DNA of 64,000 nt from JBDHXE01 sp035445085 (lineage in GTDB: Bacteria > Bacteroidota > Ignavibacteria > Kapaibacteriales > UBA2268), in contig DAOMQA010000013.1 in the NCBI GenBank assembly GCA_035445085.1, positions 4,001 through 68,000 of the forward strand, in the 5' to 3' direction. Positions 8,496 through 17,190 of the stretch are shown piece by piece. Every line of letters starts with the position of its first letter. Positions within the stretch are counted from its first letter, which is position 1. The position numbers were made by a program, and so were the translations under genes. Under the pieces are notes generated by a model that did no database searches, had not been told where the DNA came from, and saw only the letters and a list, made by a program, of their open reading frames with translations.

Positions 8496-9395
8496 ATGTT
8501 AAATCAGTTAATAATAAATACTTTACCTATTATGCCTAAAAGCTTTGTATATCTAATAGCCAAGAAATATATTGCAGGGGCTAACATTTCTGATGCAGTC
8601 AAGGTATCAAAGGAGTTAATGAGTAAAAATGGTTGGTCTACTATTGATGCCTTAGGTGAATTTGTAACGTCTAAAGAAGCAGCTTTAAAGGAAGTAAAGA
8701 TAATTAATAATGTTTTAGATGCCATTAATTCTAATAAATTGCAAACTTATTTATCAGTAAAACCAACCTCATTAGGTATGGGTATCGACTACCAATTTGG
8801 CTATGAGAATATACTTCAACTATTAGACAAAGCGAAAAAGTTAGGTATAACCGTCCGTTTAGATATGGAAAATTCCCCATATACTGATAATACCCTCAAA
8901 ATGTACAAGAACTTTCGAGATGCTGGCTACGATAATATTGGTATAGTAATACAAGCTTATATGAGACGAAGTATTAACGATATTACTAAATTATTAGATT
9001 ATAAACCAAATATTAGGCTATGTAAGGGTATATATAATGAAGATATTAGTATAGCTTATAAAGGCTTTGAGGAAATTCGCGATAACTATAAAAGCCTATT
9101 TAGATTAATCTTAGATAATGATTGCTATATTGGTATTGCTACTCATGATGAGGATTTAATCCAATTTGGCCTGCAAGAAATTAAAGATAGAAACTTAAGT
9201 AAGCAACAATATGAGTTCCAAATGCTATTGGGTGTCAGAGAACAAAAGAGAGATGAAATACTTGCCCAAGGGCATCATTTAAGGGTATATGTTCCTTTTG
9301 GTGAGGATTGGTATGGATATTCGACGCGTCGATTAAAGGAAAACCCACAAATGGCTGGTCATATATTCAAGGCAATTTTTGGTATTGGTCAATGA
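8496..9395 (+). CDS. Proline dehydrogenase
   Basis: 299 residues from ATG 8496 (309 from a TTG at 8466). It is a single-domain FAD-dependent beta/alpha-barrel enzyme. Conserved blocks include VRLDMENS, RLCKGIY, ATHDE, EFQMLLGV and the C-terminal VYVPFGEDWYGYSTRRL, which binds substrate and flavin. It oxidises proline to delta-1-pyrroline-5-carboxylate and passes electrons to the quinone pool. The P5C dehydrogenase partner is not in this window, so the pathway is of the split, non-PutA type. The stop overlaps the ATG of the following gene (ATGA). Confidence 0.93.
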   Translation: MLNQLIINTLPIMPKSFVYLIAKKYIAGANISDAVKVSKELMSKNGWSTIDALGEFVTSKEAALKEVKIINNVLDAINSNKLQTYLSVKPTSLGMGIDYQFGYENILQLLDKAKKLGITVRLDMENSPYTDNTLKMYKNFRDAGYDNIGIVIQAYMRRSINDITKLLDYKPNIRLCKGIYNEDISIAYKGFEEIRDNYKSLFRLILDNDCYIGIATHDEDLIQFGLQEIKDRNLSKQQYEFQMLLGVREQKRDEILAQGHHLRVYVPFGEDWYGYSTRRLKENPQMAGHIFKAIFGIGQ

Positions 9396-10270
9396 GACAT
9401 ATTATTATTATTATTATACTTTTATCTCTTGTCAATTCTTGTACTACTGAAGATAATAATAATAATAATAGCAATGAGTTAATTATCGGAACATTTAATT
9501 TGCAGTGGTTAGGCGATGGCTATTACGACAAACTACCTCGTAATGATAATGATTATAGAATGATAGCAGACGCAATTGGAGATTTAAACGCTGATATATT
9601 GGGTGTGCAGGAAATTGAAAATACTTACGCCTTAGATAATATTTTGCAATACTTACCTAATTATACATATAAGTTTGGTGAAATTGAAGGTAAGCAAAAT
9701 GTTGCAGTATTATACAAACAATCTATTGAAGTTACTTCTGTTGAAAGTTATAAGCCTTTGCAAGTAATACAAGGTAAAACAAGAAGTGGTTTAATAATTA
9801 CAGCAAAGAAGGGCAATTTTGATTTTATTGGTATGATTGTTCATTTGAAATCAACATCGAGGTATGATAGTACCAACGAATTAAAGGCGGAAAGTTATAG
9901 AATTAGAGGTCTCCAAGCTCAAGTTTTAAAAAATTGGGCTGATTCAGTAGCTAATAATTCTACAGAAAAAGATATTCTATTATTAGGTGATTTTAACGAC
10001 AATCCAACTAAAAAAAACAATGTCTTATACCCTATAATAGAGAATAACAGCTACCTATTTTTATCTCAAGACCTAATCTCTTGTGCTAATTCTAATTGGG
10101 ATTGTATAGACCATATTGCTGTTAATAAGACTGCTATTTTAAGATATTTACAAGGTTCTATCTTTATGTATGATATTAGATCTAAATATGAAGATTATAT
10201 CATAGATAAATTATCAGACCATTGTCCGGTAATATGTAAATTTGATACATCTTTACCAGACAATGATTAA
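9392..10270 (+). CDS. Endonuclease/exonuclease/phosphatase-family lipoprotein
   Basis: 292 residues from ATG 9392, which overlaps the proline dehydrogenase stop. A longer frame from 9308 lies inside that gene and would bury the signal peptide. The N-terminus is a run of isoleucines ending in LVNSC, a lipobox, followed by a low-complexity Asn-rich linker. The EEP fold is shown by GTFNLQWLGDG, GVQEIEN, LLLGDFNDNP and the C-terminal SDHCPV, which carry the metal-binding Asn, Glu, Asp and His. It is probably an envelope-anchored nuclease or phosphodiesterase; the substrate is unknown. Confidence 0.87.
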   Translation: MRHIIIIIILLSLVNSCTTEDNNNNNSNELIIGTFNLQWLGDGYYDKLPRNDNDYRMIADAIGDLNADILGVQEIENTYALDNILQYLPNYTYKFGEIEGKQNVAVLYKQSIEVTSVESYKPLQVIQGKTRSGLIITAKKGNFDFIGMIVHLKSTSRYDSTNELKAESYRIRGLQAQVLKNWADSVANNSTEKDILLLGDFNDNPTKKNNVLYPIIENNSYLFLSQDLISCANSNWDCIDHIAVNKTAILRYLQGSIFMYDIRSKYEDYIIDKLSDHCPVICKFDTSLPDND

Positions 10271-10276
10271 TAATTA

Positions 10277-12124
10277 CTACCTAAACTTGAACCCATCTAA
10301 TACATCTATTACGCTTTGAACACGACCAAATGGCGCTGAAATTTGCACTCCTTGAATAAGGTCCTTAATTTGATCTAATGTTTCTCTTGCTATTAGTATA
10401 CCTTCGTGTATACTATCCTTAGGTTCAGTATATCTTCTCAATCTATTTAAAATTGACTCTGGAACATTGCAGCCAGGAATTTCATTATTCATAAACTCGG
10501 CATTCCGTAATGAAGTAAGTGGCCATAGTCCAGCAATTAATGGAGTATTTAAATGTTCAATACGTTTAAGAAACTTATCAAAGATTCTCATATCAAAGAC
10601 TGGTTGAGTAATAATATATTCAGCCCCCGCTTCAACCTTCCAATTTAGCCTTTTTATCTCTTCATCTAAGTTTACAGCCCCAGGATTTGCTCCAACGCCA
10701 ACATGGAAGCCAGTAGGCTCTCCAATAGGATTACCAGCAATATCTAAACCATGATTTAGCCTATCCAATATATTAACTAAGCCTATAGAATCAACATCAA
10801 AAACAGCGGTTGCATCAGGGTAATTGCCTAATTTAGGAGGGTCGCCAGTGATTGCTAAAATATTTTTTAAACCTAAGGCATAAGCACCTAATAAATCAGA
10901 TTGAATACCTATAACATTTCTATCTCGACAGACATAATGCAAAACAGTTTCTATTCCTACAGTATTTTGTATTTGCAAGGCTAATGATAGAGCAGACATT
11001 CTAGCAGAAGCACGCGGTCCATCAGGTATATTAATTACATCAACTCCATAGTAGTATAGCTCTCTTGCCTTGTCTATTACGGGCTTTGCAGCTAAACCAT
11101 GCGGCGGCAATAATTCTACAAAAATAGCAAAATGATTATTACTTAGGCGACGTGCTAACCTTGATTTAGAATGCTTTTCAACTAATTTATAATCTTTTGG
11201 CGCTTGCAATTTATGAGTGATATACGGCTTATTTCTTAATTCTGGCTTTACAGAATTAAGCATATTACGCATCTTTTTAATATGCTCTGGTCCTGTACCG
11301 ACACATCCCCCAATGATATTAGCTCCAGCTTGCACAAAATGGCGAGCATATTCACCCATATATTCTGGTGATGTAAGATATATATTTCTACCATCAATAT
11401 TTTTTGGTTTCCCCGCAGATGGCATTATAGATATAGGCATTTCTGTTAATTGCCTTACTCTTTCTAACCATCGTAACATTACTTGCGGTCCTACTGTAGA
11501 ATTAATACCAATAGCATCAGCTTTGCATTGTTCTAATTGCTTAATAATTACTTCTGGTGTTGCACCCGTTAGCGACGTGCAATCTTCATCTATAGTCATA
11601 GCAGCAATAATTGGTAATTTACATATTTTTCTCGCTGTAGATACAGCTATCATTAGTTCTTCAGGATATATAAAAGTTTCAAAAATTAGCATATCTACTC
11701 CCCCATCTATCAGTGCTCTTAATTGTTCCTCAAAGGCATCGCTTGCTTCTTCTCTTGACGTGGGTCCTAAAGGCTCTACTCTTACTCCAAGTGGTCCTAC
11801 TGCTCCTGCTACCCATACTTTTCCTTTTGCGGCTTCCTTTGCTATAAGAGCGCCTTGGTAATTAATATCATATTGTTTTTCGGTTAGTTGGTATTTAGCT
11901 AATTTAAATTTATTTGCTCCAAATGTGTTAGTCTCGATTACATCAGCACCCGCATTAATATAATCGGAATGTATTTGCTTTACTAAACTTGGATTACTTA
12001 AATTAATTTCATCGAAGCATTTATTAATAAAAACTCCTTTATTATACAACTCTGTTCCCATGCCACCATCGAATAACAACACTCCGTTGTTAATTCTTTC
12101 CAATAATAATTCTTGACTCAACAT
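10277..12124 (-). CDS. Bifunctional homocysteine S-methyltransferase / methylenetetrahydrofolate reductase-type protein with altered zinc site
   Basis: 615 residues, same architecture as B. subtilis YitJ. The N-terminal homocysteine-methyltransferase barrel spans about 1-290 (DGGMGTELY at 19-27, ETNTFGANKFKL at 64-75). The C-terminal MTHFR barrel spans about 325-600 (CRDRN, ITGDPPK, FHVGVGANPGA, ITQPVFD). The zinc-thiolate positions are unusual. GINC is GINS (Ser209, codon 11498-11500) and GGCC is GGCV (Cys274 kept, Val275, codon 11300-11302), so only one of three canonical zinc cysteines remains. MTHFR activity is plausible; homocysteine methylation by the usual zinc mechanism is doubtful. 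The gene is convergent with the nuclease gene, 6 bp apart. Confidence 0.9.
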   Translation of the reverse strand: MLSQELLLERINNGVLLFDGGMGTELYNKGVFINKCFDEINLSNPSLVKQIHSDYINAGADVIETNTFGANKFKLAKYQLTEKQYDINYQGALIAKEAAKGKVWVAGAVGPLGVRVEPLGPTSREEASDAFEEQLRALIDGGVDMLIFETFIYPEELMIAVSTARKICKLPIIAAMTIDEDCTSLTGATPEVIIKQLEQCKADAIGINSTVGPQVMLRWLERVRQLTEMPISIMPSAGKPKNIDGRNIYLTSPEYMGEYARHFVQAGANIIGGCVGTGPEHIKKMRNMLNSVKPELRNKPYITHKLQAPKDYKLVEKHSKSRLARRLSNNHFAIFVELLPPHGLAAKPVIDKARELYYYGVDVINIPDGPRASARMSALSLALQIQNTVGIETVLHYVCRDRNVIGIQSDLLGAYALGLKNILAITGDPPKLGNYPDATAVFDVDSIGLVNILDRLNHGLDIAGNPIGEPTGFHVGVGANPGAVNLDEEIKRLNWKVEAGAEYIITQPVFDMRIFDKFLKRIEHLNTPLIAGLWPLTSLRNAEFMNNEIPGCNVPESILNRLRRYTEPKDSIHEGILIARETLDQIKDLIQGVQISAPFGRVQSVIDVLDGFKFR

Positions 12125-12212
12125 ATATATTAAATACTAACTTTTGAAAATGTAATAATTACGTTGCAGTTATTTTATTATTTAATTATTATAATTTTTC
12201 TTCAAAATTCCT

Positions 12213-12220
12213 TATCTTTG
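12213..12220 (+). promoter_or_regulatory. Bacteroidota-type -7 element (TATCTTTG) before the amidase gene
   Basis: TATCTTTG matches TAnnTTTG. Transcription would start near 12227, after the upstream GTG at 12225, so this element argues for the TTG start at 12255. Confidence 0.5.
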
Positions 12221-12254
12221 CTTTGTGGGGGATTTAAAATTTGAGATTATTACC

Positions 12255-13421
12255 TTGAAATATTTAATAATATTGTTTATATCATTGATAGCAATGCCAA
12301 TCTATGCTGTTAATTATGTTAGTGCCAAGCCAAAGCGTGGTTTTGGTGTAGAGGCTTTTCTGAAATATTATGAATTATCTGCTTCGGAGGCAAATATTGA
12401 TAGATTTAAAGAGTTAAATCATTCTACGCTTGGAAGTAAATTAGAACTAAGCCTAACCCAGACTTACAAATTACCTATTCAAGTATATAAATTCAACGGC
12501 AAATCTATTAGAACTACTATCGGTATTAAAGATTATGATTTAGCTAAGCAAATTGAAAAATATAATAAAGACATTCAACAAAAGGGCATTAAGAAAAAGG
12601 TATATAATATTGATAAAGTTCTTTGGGTACCTCTGGAACTTGTAAATAGTAAAGAAGAAATTGCACATAAACCACAACATAAAAAGAATTTTATCAACGA
12701 GCCACTTTTAGGTAAAAATTATTCTTATGTAGAGATTTTGAATTCAAAATTAGATAATTGTATTTTCTATTTAATTTGTGGGCATGGCGGTCCCGATCCT
12801 GGAGCAATAGGCAATAAGGGCGGCAAAGAACTGCATGAAGATGAATACGCTTATGATGTAATAATGCGTTTAGGCAGAAAACTCATTGAAAACGGTGCTT
12901 TAGTCTATTTTATTGTGCAGGATTCGGCTGATGGTATAAGAGAGGGTAAATTCTTAGCCCCTTCTGACAAAGAAATCCATCTTGGTGGCTCTAAAATACC
13001 TACTGACCAATTGGAACGATTATCAAGTAGGGTAAAAATAGTAAACAGCTTATATGAAACAAATTTAGATAGTAAAATACAACAATATGCTATCGAAATA
13101 CATGTTGATTCGAGATTAGAAAACCAAAATATAGATATTTTCTTTTATCATAAGGAAGGCGATAAAACTGGCAAAAAAATGGCTGACGAAATCAAAAATA
13201 CGATAAAAAGAAAATATGCCAAAGCTCAACCCGGCAGAGGCTACGAAGGCACTTTATCTTCAAGAAACTTATATATGGTTCGAAATTTAAAGCCTACGAC
13301 CGTATTTATCGAAATAGGCAACATCCAAAACAGCAGAGACCAAACAAGAATAATGGAGCCGAATAACCGACAAGCTTTAGCAAATTGGATTAATGCAGGT
13401 GTTTTAAATTTTATTAAGTAA
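12255..13421 (+). CDS. N-acetylmuramoyl-L-alanine amidase (Amidase_3 family), exported
   Basis: 388 residues from TTG 12255. This start gives a clean signal peptide (MKYLIILF...MPIYA) and sits about 28 nt after the predicted transcription start; a GTG at 12225 extends the frame by 10 residues. The zinc-amidase fold follows: CGHGGPDPGA contains the first His ligand, HEDEYAYDV the Glu, EIHVDSR the second His, and FIEIGNIQN the catalytic Glu region. A lysine-rich N-terminal region (about 30-150) precedes the catalytic domain. It should cleave the amide bond between MurNAc and the peptide stem during division or wall turnover. Confidence 0.88.
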   Translation: MKYLIILFISLIAMPIYAVNYVSAKPKRGFGVEAFLKYYELSASEANIDRFKELNHSTLGSKLELSLTQTYKLPIQVYKFNGKSIRTTIGIKDYDLAKQIEKYNKDIQQKGIKKKVYNIDKVLWVPLELVNSKEEIAHKPQHKKNFINEPLLGKNYSYVEILNSKLDNCIFYLICGHGGPDPGAIGNKGGKELHEDEYAYDVIMRLGRKLIENGALVYFIVQDSADGIREGKFLAPSDKEIHLGGSKIPTDQLERLSSRVKIVNSLYETNLDSKIQQYAIEIHVDSRLENQNIDIFFYHKEGDKTGKKMADEIKNTIKRKYAKAQPGRGYEGTLSSRNLYMVRNLKPTTVFIEIGNIQNSRDQTRIMEPNNRQALANWINAGVLNFIK

Positions 13422-13423
13422 AT

Positions 13424-14890
13424 TTATAATTGAAACCAAGACTCGGTTAAGTTATGAGTATACTTGTCTTCACCTTTATAATAAAATTCATTTGTATGAT
13501 TGTTATACGTATAATCTTGCTTCCATTCCTCATAATATTCACATATTTGTTCAATTGCAGAACAAATATAATCTATTGTAGCGTCAGTCATAATAGGATG
13601 AATAGATAATCTTACCCACCCCATCTTTTCGGTTAAATCACCTTCGTTTATTTTGATAGCAACACTATTAGAATAATTTTTATCTATATTCAATAAATAG
13701 TGCCCATAGGTGCCAGCACAAGAACATCCTCCCCTTACTTGAATACCAAATCTATCATTTAATAGTTTTACAGCCAAATTATAGTGCAAACCCTTAATGC
13801 AAAATGATATAATACCTAATCTTTTTGTATTATTAGCAGATAATATTTGTAAACCGTCAATCTTAAGCAATCTTTCCCATATTTGCTTTAATATTTCATT
13901 TTCCCTTGCTTGAATTTTCTCTACGCTCATTTTTTCTTTTAGATTTATTGCTAATGCTGCTCTAATTGTTTGTAAAAAGGCAGGTGTCCCCCCATCTTCT
14001 CTTGATTGGATATCATCAAGATAAGAATGTCCCCCCCAAGGGTTCGTCCATTTAACAGTTCCTCCGCCTGGCTGATCTGGTACGGTATTATGATATAATT
14101 CTTTGTTGAAAATCAATATTCCTGTACTACCCGGACCGCCTAAAAACTTATGAGGAGAGAAATATATAGCATCTAAAGATTGTAATTTATTTTCTGGGTG
14201 CATATCGATATTAATATAAGGTGCAGAGGCTGCAAAGTCCACAAAACAATATCCTCCTTCTTTATGTATCATCTCTGCAATTTGATAATATGGCGTACAA
14301 ACTCCCGTTACGTTAGAGCAAGAAGTGACGGCAGCAATTTTAAGCGTTCTGTCTTTGTACTTATCTAATAAACAACTAAAATCCTCCAAATCTACTAAGC
14401 CATCACTATTCGGCTTAATAATTTCTACATCTGCAATCGTTTCTAGCCAAGATGTTTGGTTGGAATGATGTTCCATATGCGTGATAAATATTATTGGTTT
14501 TTCAATATTTTGAGTAATAATAAAATCACGATGCTTTTCGTGAACCTTTAATCCTAATATGCGTTGTAACTTGTTTACTACTCCTGTCATTCCAGAAAAT
14601 TGAGAAATAATAACATCATTTTTATCTGCATTAACATGATTTTTAATTACTTGAAGAGCTTTATGGTATGACAATGTCATTACTGAACCAGTAAAACTTG
14701 TTTCTGTGTGAGTATTTCCAATACATTGCACAATATCATTATATAGTTTTAGTTCAATATCTTTGTATGCTCTACCACTTGCTGTCCAATCAGCATATAC
14801 TATCTTTTTCTTACCAAATGGCGAGTCAAAGTAAGAGTCAATACCAATAGTTTTATTTCTAAATTCGTCAAAATAATTTTCAAGTTTCAT
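13424..14890 (-). CDS. Class V aminotransferase-fold PLP enzyme (cysteine desulfurase-like)
   Basis: 488 residues. PLP landmarks are Lys248 in SPHKFLGGPG, Asp218 in FVDFAASAPY, and HMEHHSN at 138-144. The C-terminal half carries RGGCSCAGTYGHYLL, a cysteine in the region where SufS/NifS-type enzymes hold their persulfide Cys, but with a different surrounding motif. The protein is longer than SufS (about 405) and has a C-terminal extension rich in aromatic and acidic residues. It belongs to the broad selenocysteine lyase/isopenicillin-epimerase-like group. Desulfurase activity is possible but not shown. Its stop is 3 bp from the convergent amidase stop. TATATTTG at 14918-14925 is its likely promoter. 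Confidence 0.85.
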   Translation of the reverse strand: MKLENYFDEFRNKTIGIDSYFDSPFGKKKIVYADWTASGRAYKDIELKLYNDIVQCIGNTHTETSFTGSVMTLSYHKALQVIKNHVNADKNDVIISQFSGMTGVVNKLQRILGLKVHEKHRDFIITQNIEKPIIFITHMEHHSNQTSWLETIADVEIIKPNSDGLVDLEDFSCLLDKYKDRTLKIAAVTSCSNVTGVCTPYYQIAEMIHKEGGYCFVDFAASAPYINIDMHPENKLQSLDAIYFSPHKFLGGPGSTGILIFNKELYHNTVPDQPGGGTVKWTNPWGGHSYLDDIQSREDGGTPAFLQTIRAALAINLKEKMSVEKIQARENEILKQIWERLLKIDGLQILSANNTKRLGIISFCIKGLHYNLAVKLLNDRFGIQVRGGCSCAGTYGHYLLNIDKNYSNSVAIKINEGDLTEKMGWVRLSIHPIMTDATIDYICSAIEQICEYYEEWKQDYTYNNHTNEFYYKGEDKYTHNLTESWFQL

Positions 14891-14917
14891 TTCTAAACAA
14901 CTTTAAATAGTAAATTG

Positions 14918-14925
14918 CAAATATA
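14918..14925 (-). promoter_or_regulatory. Bacteroidota-type -7 element (TATATTTG) for the class V PLP gene
   Basis: The minus strand reads TATATTTG, a TAnnTTTG match, 28 nt upstream of the ATG at 14890. Confidence 0.45.
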
Positions 14926-14976
14926 GTAAAATTATATAATTTAACTAATTAATATTCATAAAAATATATTATATGC

Positions 14977-16335
14977 TCAACTAAAACCATTCTCAGCAAA
15001 TCTTACAACGTTTGGATCTGTTTTAATGGCACTTCTTTGTATCTTAGATTTTAATAAAATACCCTCTAAAGATACGCATCTGCTCAAAGCTACATAAACT
15101 TGCCCAGCAACAAACGAACTACTAATGTCTGCAATTATATTATCAAACGTTAAGCCTTGGCATTTATGAACAGTGATTGACCACGCTAATTTTATAGGAA
15201 ATTGTATAAATTCCCCGACATGCTCTTCTTCAATTTTTTTTTCTTTTTCATTCCAAATGAATTTAATATTATCCCAAACATGCCTCGTTAATTCAATCTT
15301 TGATTTATTTGCTAATTCTATTATTAACTTATCTTCGTTTAAACCTACTATTTTGCCTATTTTACCATTGTAGTATTTTTTATCAGTATCATTTTTAATA
15401 AACATTACTTGGGCACCAACTTTTAACTTTAAATGTTTCTCGGTAGGAAAAATTGACTCTGGAAATTCACCATTGACTATTGCCTCATAATAATGTTCTT
15501 CCTGTTCTATTTCATCTAATTTTTTATTATTTATATTATCTACTAATCTATTATGTGTAGCAATAGTTATATATTCCAAGTTTTCATTTTTTGTTAGCGA
15601 TGGAATAAACCTACTATTTAATATATCAAGATCTTCCTTTTCAATCTTATTTATCCTTACTTTATTGAGCAAATGAATAAATTTTTCGTCTGTCTGCCTA
15701 TAAATTTTCTCTAATTCAATATACTTTGGCTTTCTTTGTTGGAAAGCTAAAGCATCGAAGAAAAACGGACTTTTGTAGTATTTTCCTAATAGTTCCCAAT
15801 GCTCCTTACTAACTATCGGTGGCAATTGAAAAGCATCTCCGATGAGCAGAGTTTGAACACCTCCAAATACCTCATTTTCATTATCTCTGAAAGTTCTTAG
15901 GATTTTATCAACGACATCAAGCAGGTCGCATCTTACCATAGATACCTCATCAATGATCAGCAGCTCCATTTTTTCAAACAAATTTCTTTGATTTTTTCTA
16001 TAAGCGAAAAAATCAAAGATTGTTCGTTTATCTTCATCATCATAGTTAGATTTATTTCTTAGTCTAAAATCGCCAGGTAAGTATATGCTTGGAGCAATTT
16101 TAAAGAACGAATGTATTGTCTGCCCTCCTGCATTAAGAGCAGCCACTCCAGTAGGCGCTAATACAATTGTTTTCATATCAGTAATTTCTCTGATATATTT
16201 TAAGAATGTAGTTTTGCCTGAACCAGCTCTACCAGTAAGATATATAAGTTTTTCACCATTTGCAACTAAATCAACAGCATCATTAAACTTCAAATTATTT
16301 TTGTCTAATTTCATTATTTTGTTCATATTTGGCAT
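14977..16335 (-). CDS. Pif1/RecD-like superfamily 1 helicase
   Basis: 452 residues. Walker A is GRAGSGKTT at about 35-43. Walker B (LLIIDEVSMV) is near residue 130. GDAFQLPPI (motif III) and the C-terminal VHKCQGLTFD plus YVALSRC (motifs V and VI) complete an SF1B ATP-dependent DNA helicase core of the Pif1/Dda/RecD2 type. It would unwind DNA 5' to 3' in replication restart or at structured DNA. There are several possible starts: MPN at 16335, or in-frame Met codons at residues 4 and 8, the last giving MKLDKNN. No additional domain is visible beyond the core. Confidence 0.88.
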   Translation of the reverse strand: MPNMNKIMKLDKNNLKFNDAVDLVANGEKLIYLTGRAGSGKTTFLKYIREITDMKTIVLAPTGVAALNAGGQTIHSFFKIAPSIYLPGDFRLRNKSNYDDEDKRTIFDFFAYRKNQRNLFEKMELLIIDEVSMVRCDLLDVVDKILRTFRDNENEVFGGVQTLLIGDAFQLPPIVSKEHWELLGKYYKSPFFFDALAFQQRKPKYIELEKIYRQTDEKFIHLLNKVRINKIEKEDLDILNSRFIPSLTKNENLEYITIATHNRLVDNINNKKLDEIEQEEHYYEAIVNGEFPESIFPTEKHLKLKVGAQVMFIKNDTDKKYYNGKIGKIVGLNEDKLIIELANKSKIELTRHVWDNIKFIWNEKEKKIEEEHVGEFIQFPIKLAWSITVHKCQGLTFDNIIADISSSFVAGQVYVALSRCVSLEGILLKSKIQRSAIKTDPNVVRFAENGFS

Positions 16336-16378
16336 AGAATTTGGCTAATAATATTCATTAAAATAATTTAATACATTA

Positions 16379-16386
16379 CAAACATA
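16379..16386 (-). promoter_or_regulatory. Bacteroidota-type -7 element (TATGTTTG) for the helicase gene
   Basis: The minus strand reads TATGTTTG, a TAnnTTTG match, 43 nt upstream of the first possible start at 16335. Confidence 0.4.
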
Positions 16387-16458
16387 TTAAAATATTTTTT
16401 ATGAATTTAATTTTATTTTTATTATTTTAGATTTTTTTGAAGGAAAAAAGATAAATAT

Positions 16459-17190
16459 ATGTATGAATTGCTTATTATTGATGACTTTCAAATCTCCGCT
16501 TTAGGTACTAAAGCATTACTTGCGGGACACTCTGTAGATTTCAACATAAGTACAGCTTTCTCGGTAGATGATGGTATAGCTATTTTAAAAACAAAAGCCG
16601 TAGATTTAGTACTATGTGATATTTTAATGCCCGAGAAAGACGGATTTGACGCATTAAAATCGATTAAAGATGATTTTCCAAACACTAAGGTAATGTTTTT
16701 ATCTATGAATGAAGATAAAAATATACTTTACAAAGCATTAGCCTTTGAAGCAGATGGGTATCAATTCAAGAATATATCGAAAGAAGAATTATTAAGTTCT
16801 ATTCATATTGTTTTAAATGGTAAAAAGTATTTTAACTCCAGAATAGTAGATATATTATATAGCGAATTAGTTGAATTTGCAGATAATACTATAAAGAGCA
16901 ATCCAACTAAATACCCTCTACTACAAAATACGCAATTAGTACAAAAGAACTTTATTGGAAATTATACATTAGAATCCTTAAATAAGTTACTAACGCACAG
17001 AGAAATTTCAATATTTGAATTAATTGGTGAAAATTATAGTACTAAAGCTATTGCTGAAAAATTAGGTATTAGTATTTTTACGGTAAGTACTCACCGTAAA
17101 AATATCTATACCAAACTAAATTTACCCAATCTAACAAGTTTAAAAAAACTTGCAAAGAAAGTTAAAGTAATCAATACATCAAAAAGCTGA
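16459..17190 (+). CDS. LuxR/NarL-type response regulator
   Basis: 243 residues. The receiver domain (1-120) has the acidic pair DD at 8-9, the phospho-acceptor Asp54 in LVLCDILMPEKDG, Ser106 in the FLSMN switch, and a conserved Lys in the beta5 region. The C-terminal LuxR helix-turn-helix (about 175-235) begins LTHREISIFELI and includes the recognition stretch AIAEKLGISIFTVSTHRKNIYTKL. It should bind DNA when phosphorylated. No cognate histidine kinase is next to it. Its last 12 bases overlap the 3' end of carB on the other strand. Confidence 0.92.
   Translation: MYELLIIDDFQISALGTKALLAGHSVDFNISTAFSVDDGIAILKTKAVDLVLCDILMPEKDGFDALKSIKDDFPNTKVMFLSMNEDKNILYKALAFEADGYQFKNISKEELLSSIHIVLNGKKYFNSRIVDILYSELVEFADNTIKSNPTKYPLLQNTQLVQKNFIGNYTLESLNKLLTHREISIFELIGENYSTKAIAEKLGISIFTVSTHRKNIYTKLNLPNLTSLKKLAKKVKVINTSKS

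Noticed and set aside
11217..11861. Plus-strand ORF of 214 codons
   Set aside because: It is the mirror of the homocysteine methyltransferase domain on the other strand, whose motifs are clear; Cys/Ser/Ile-rich composition is typical of a shadow frame.
12125..12254. SAM or cobalamin riboswitch upstream of the methionine-synthase-like gene
   Set aside because: The gap is short and A/T-rich and shows none of the conserved core bases or stems of these riboswitches.
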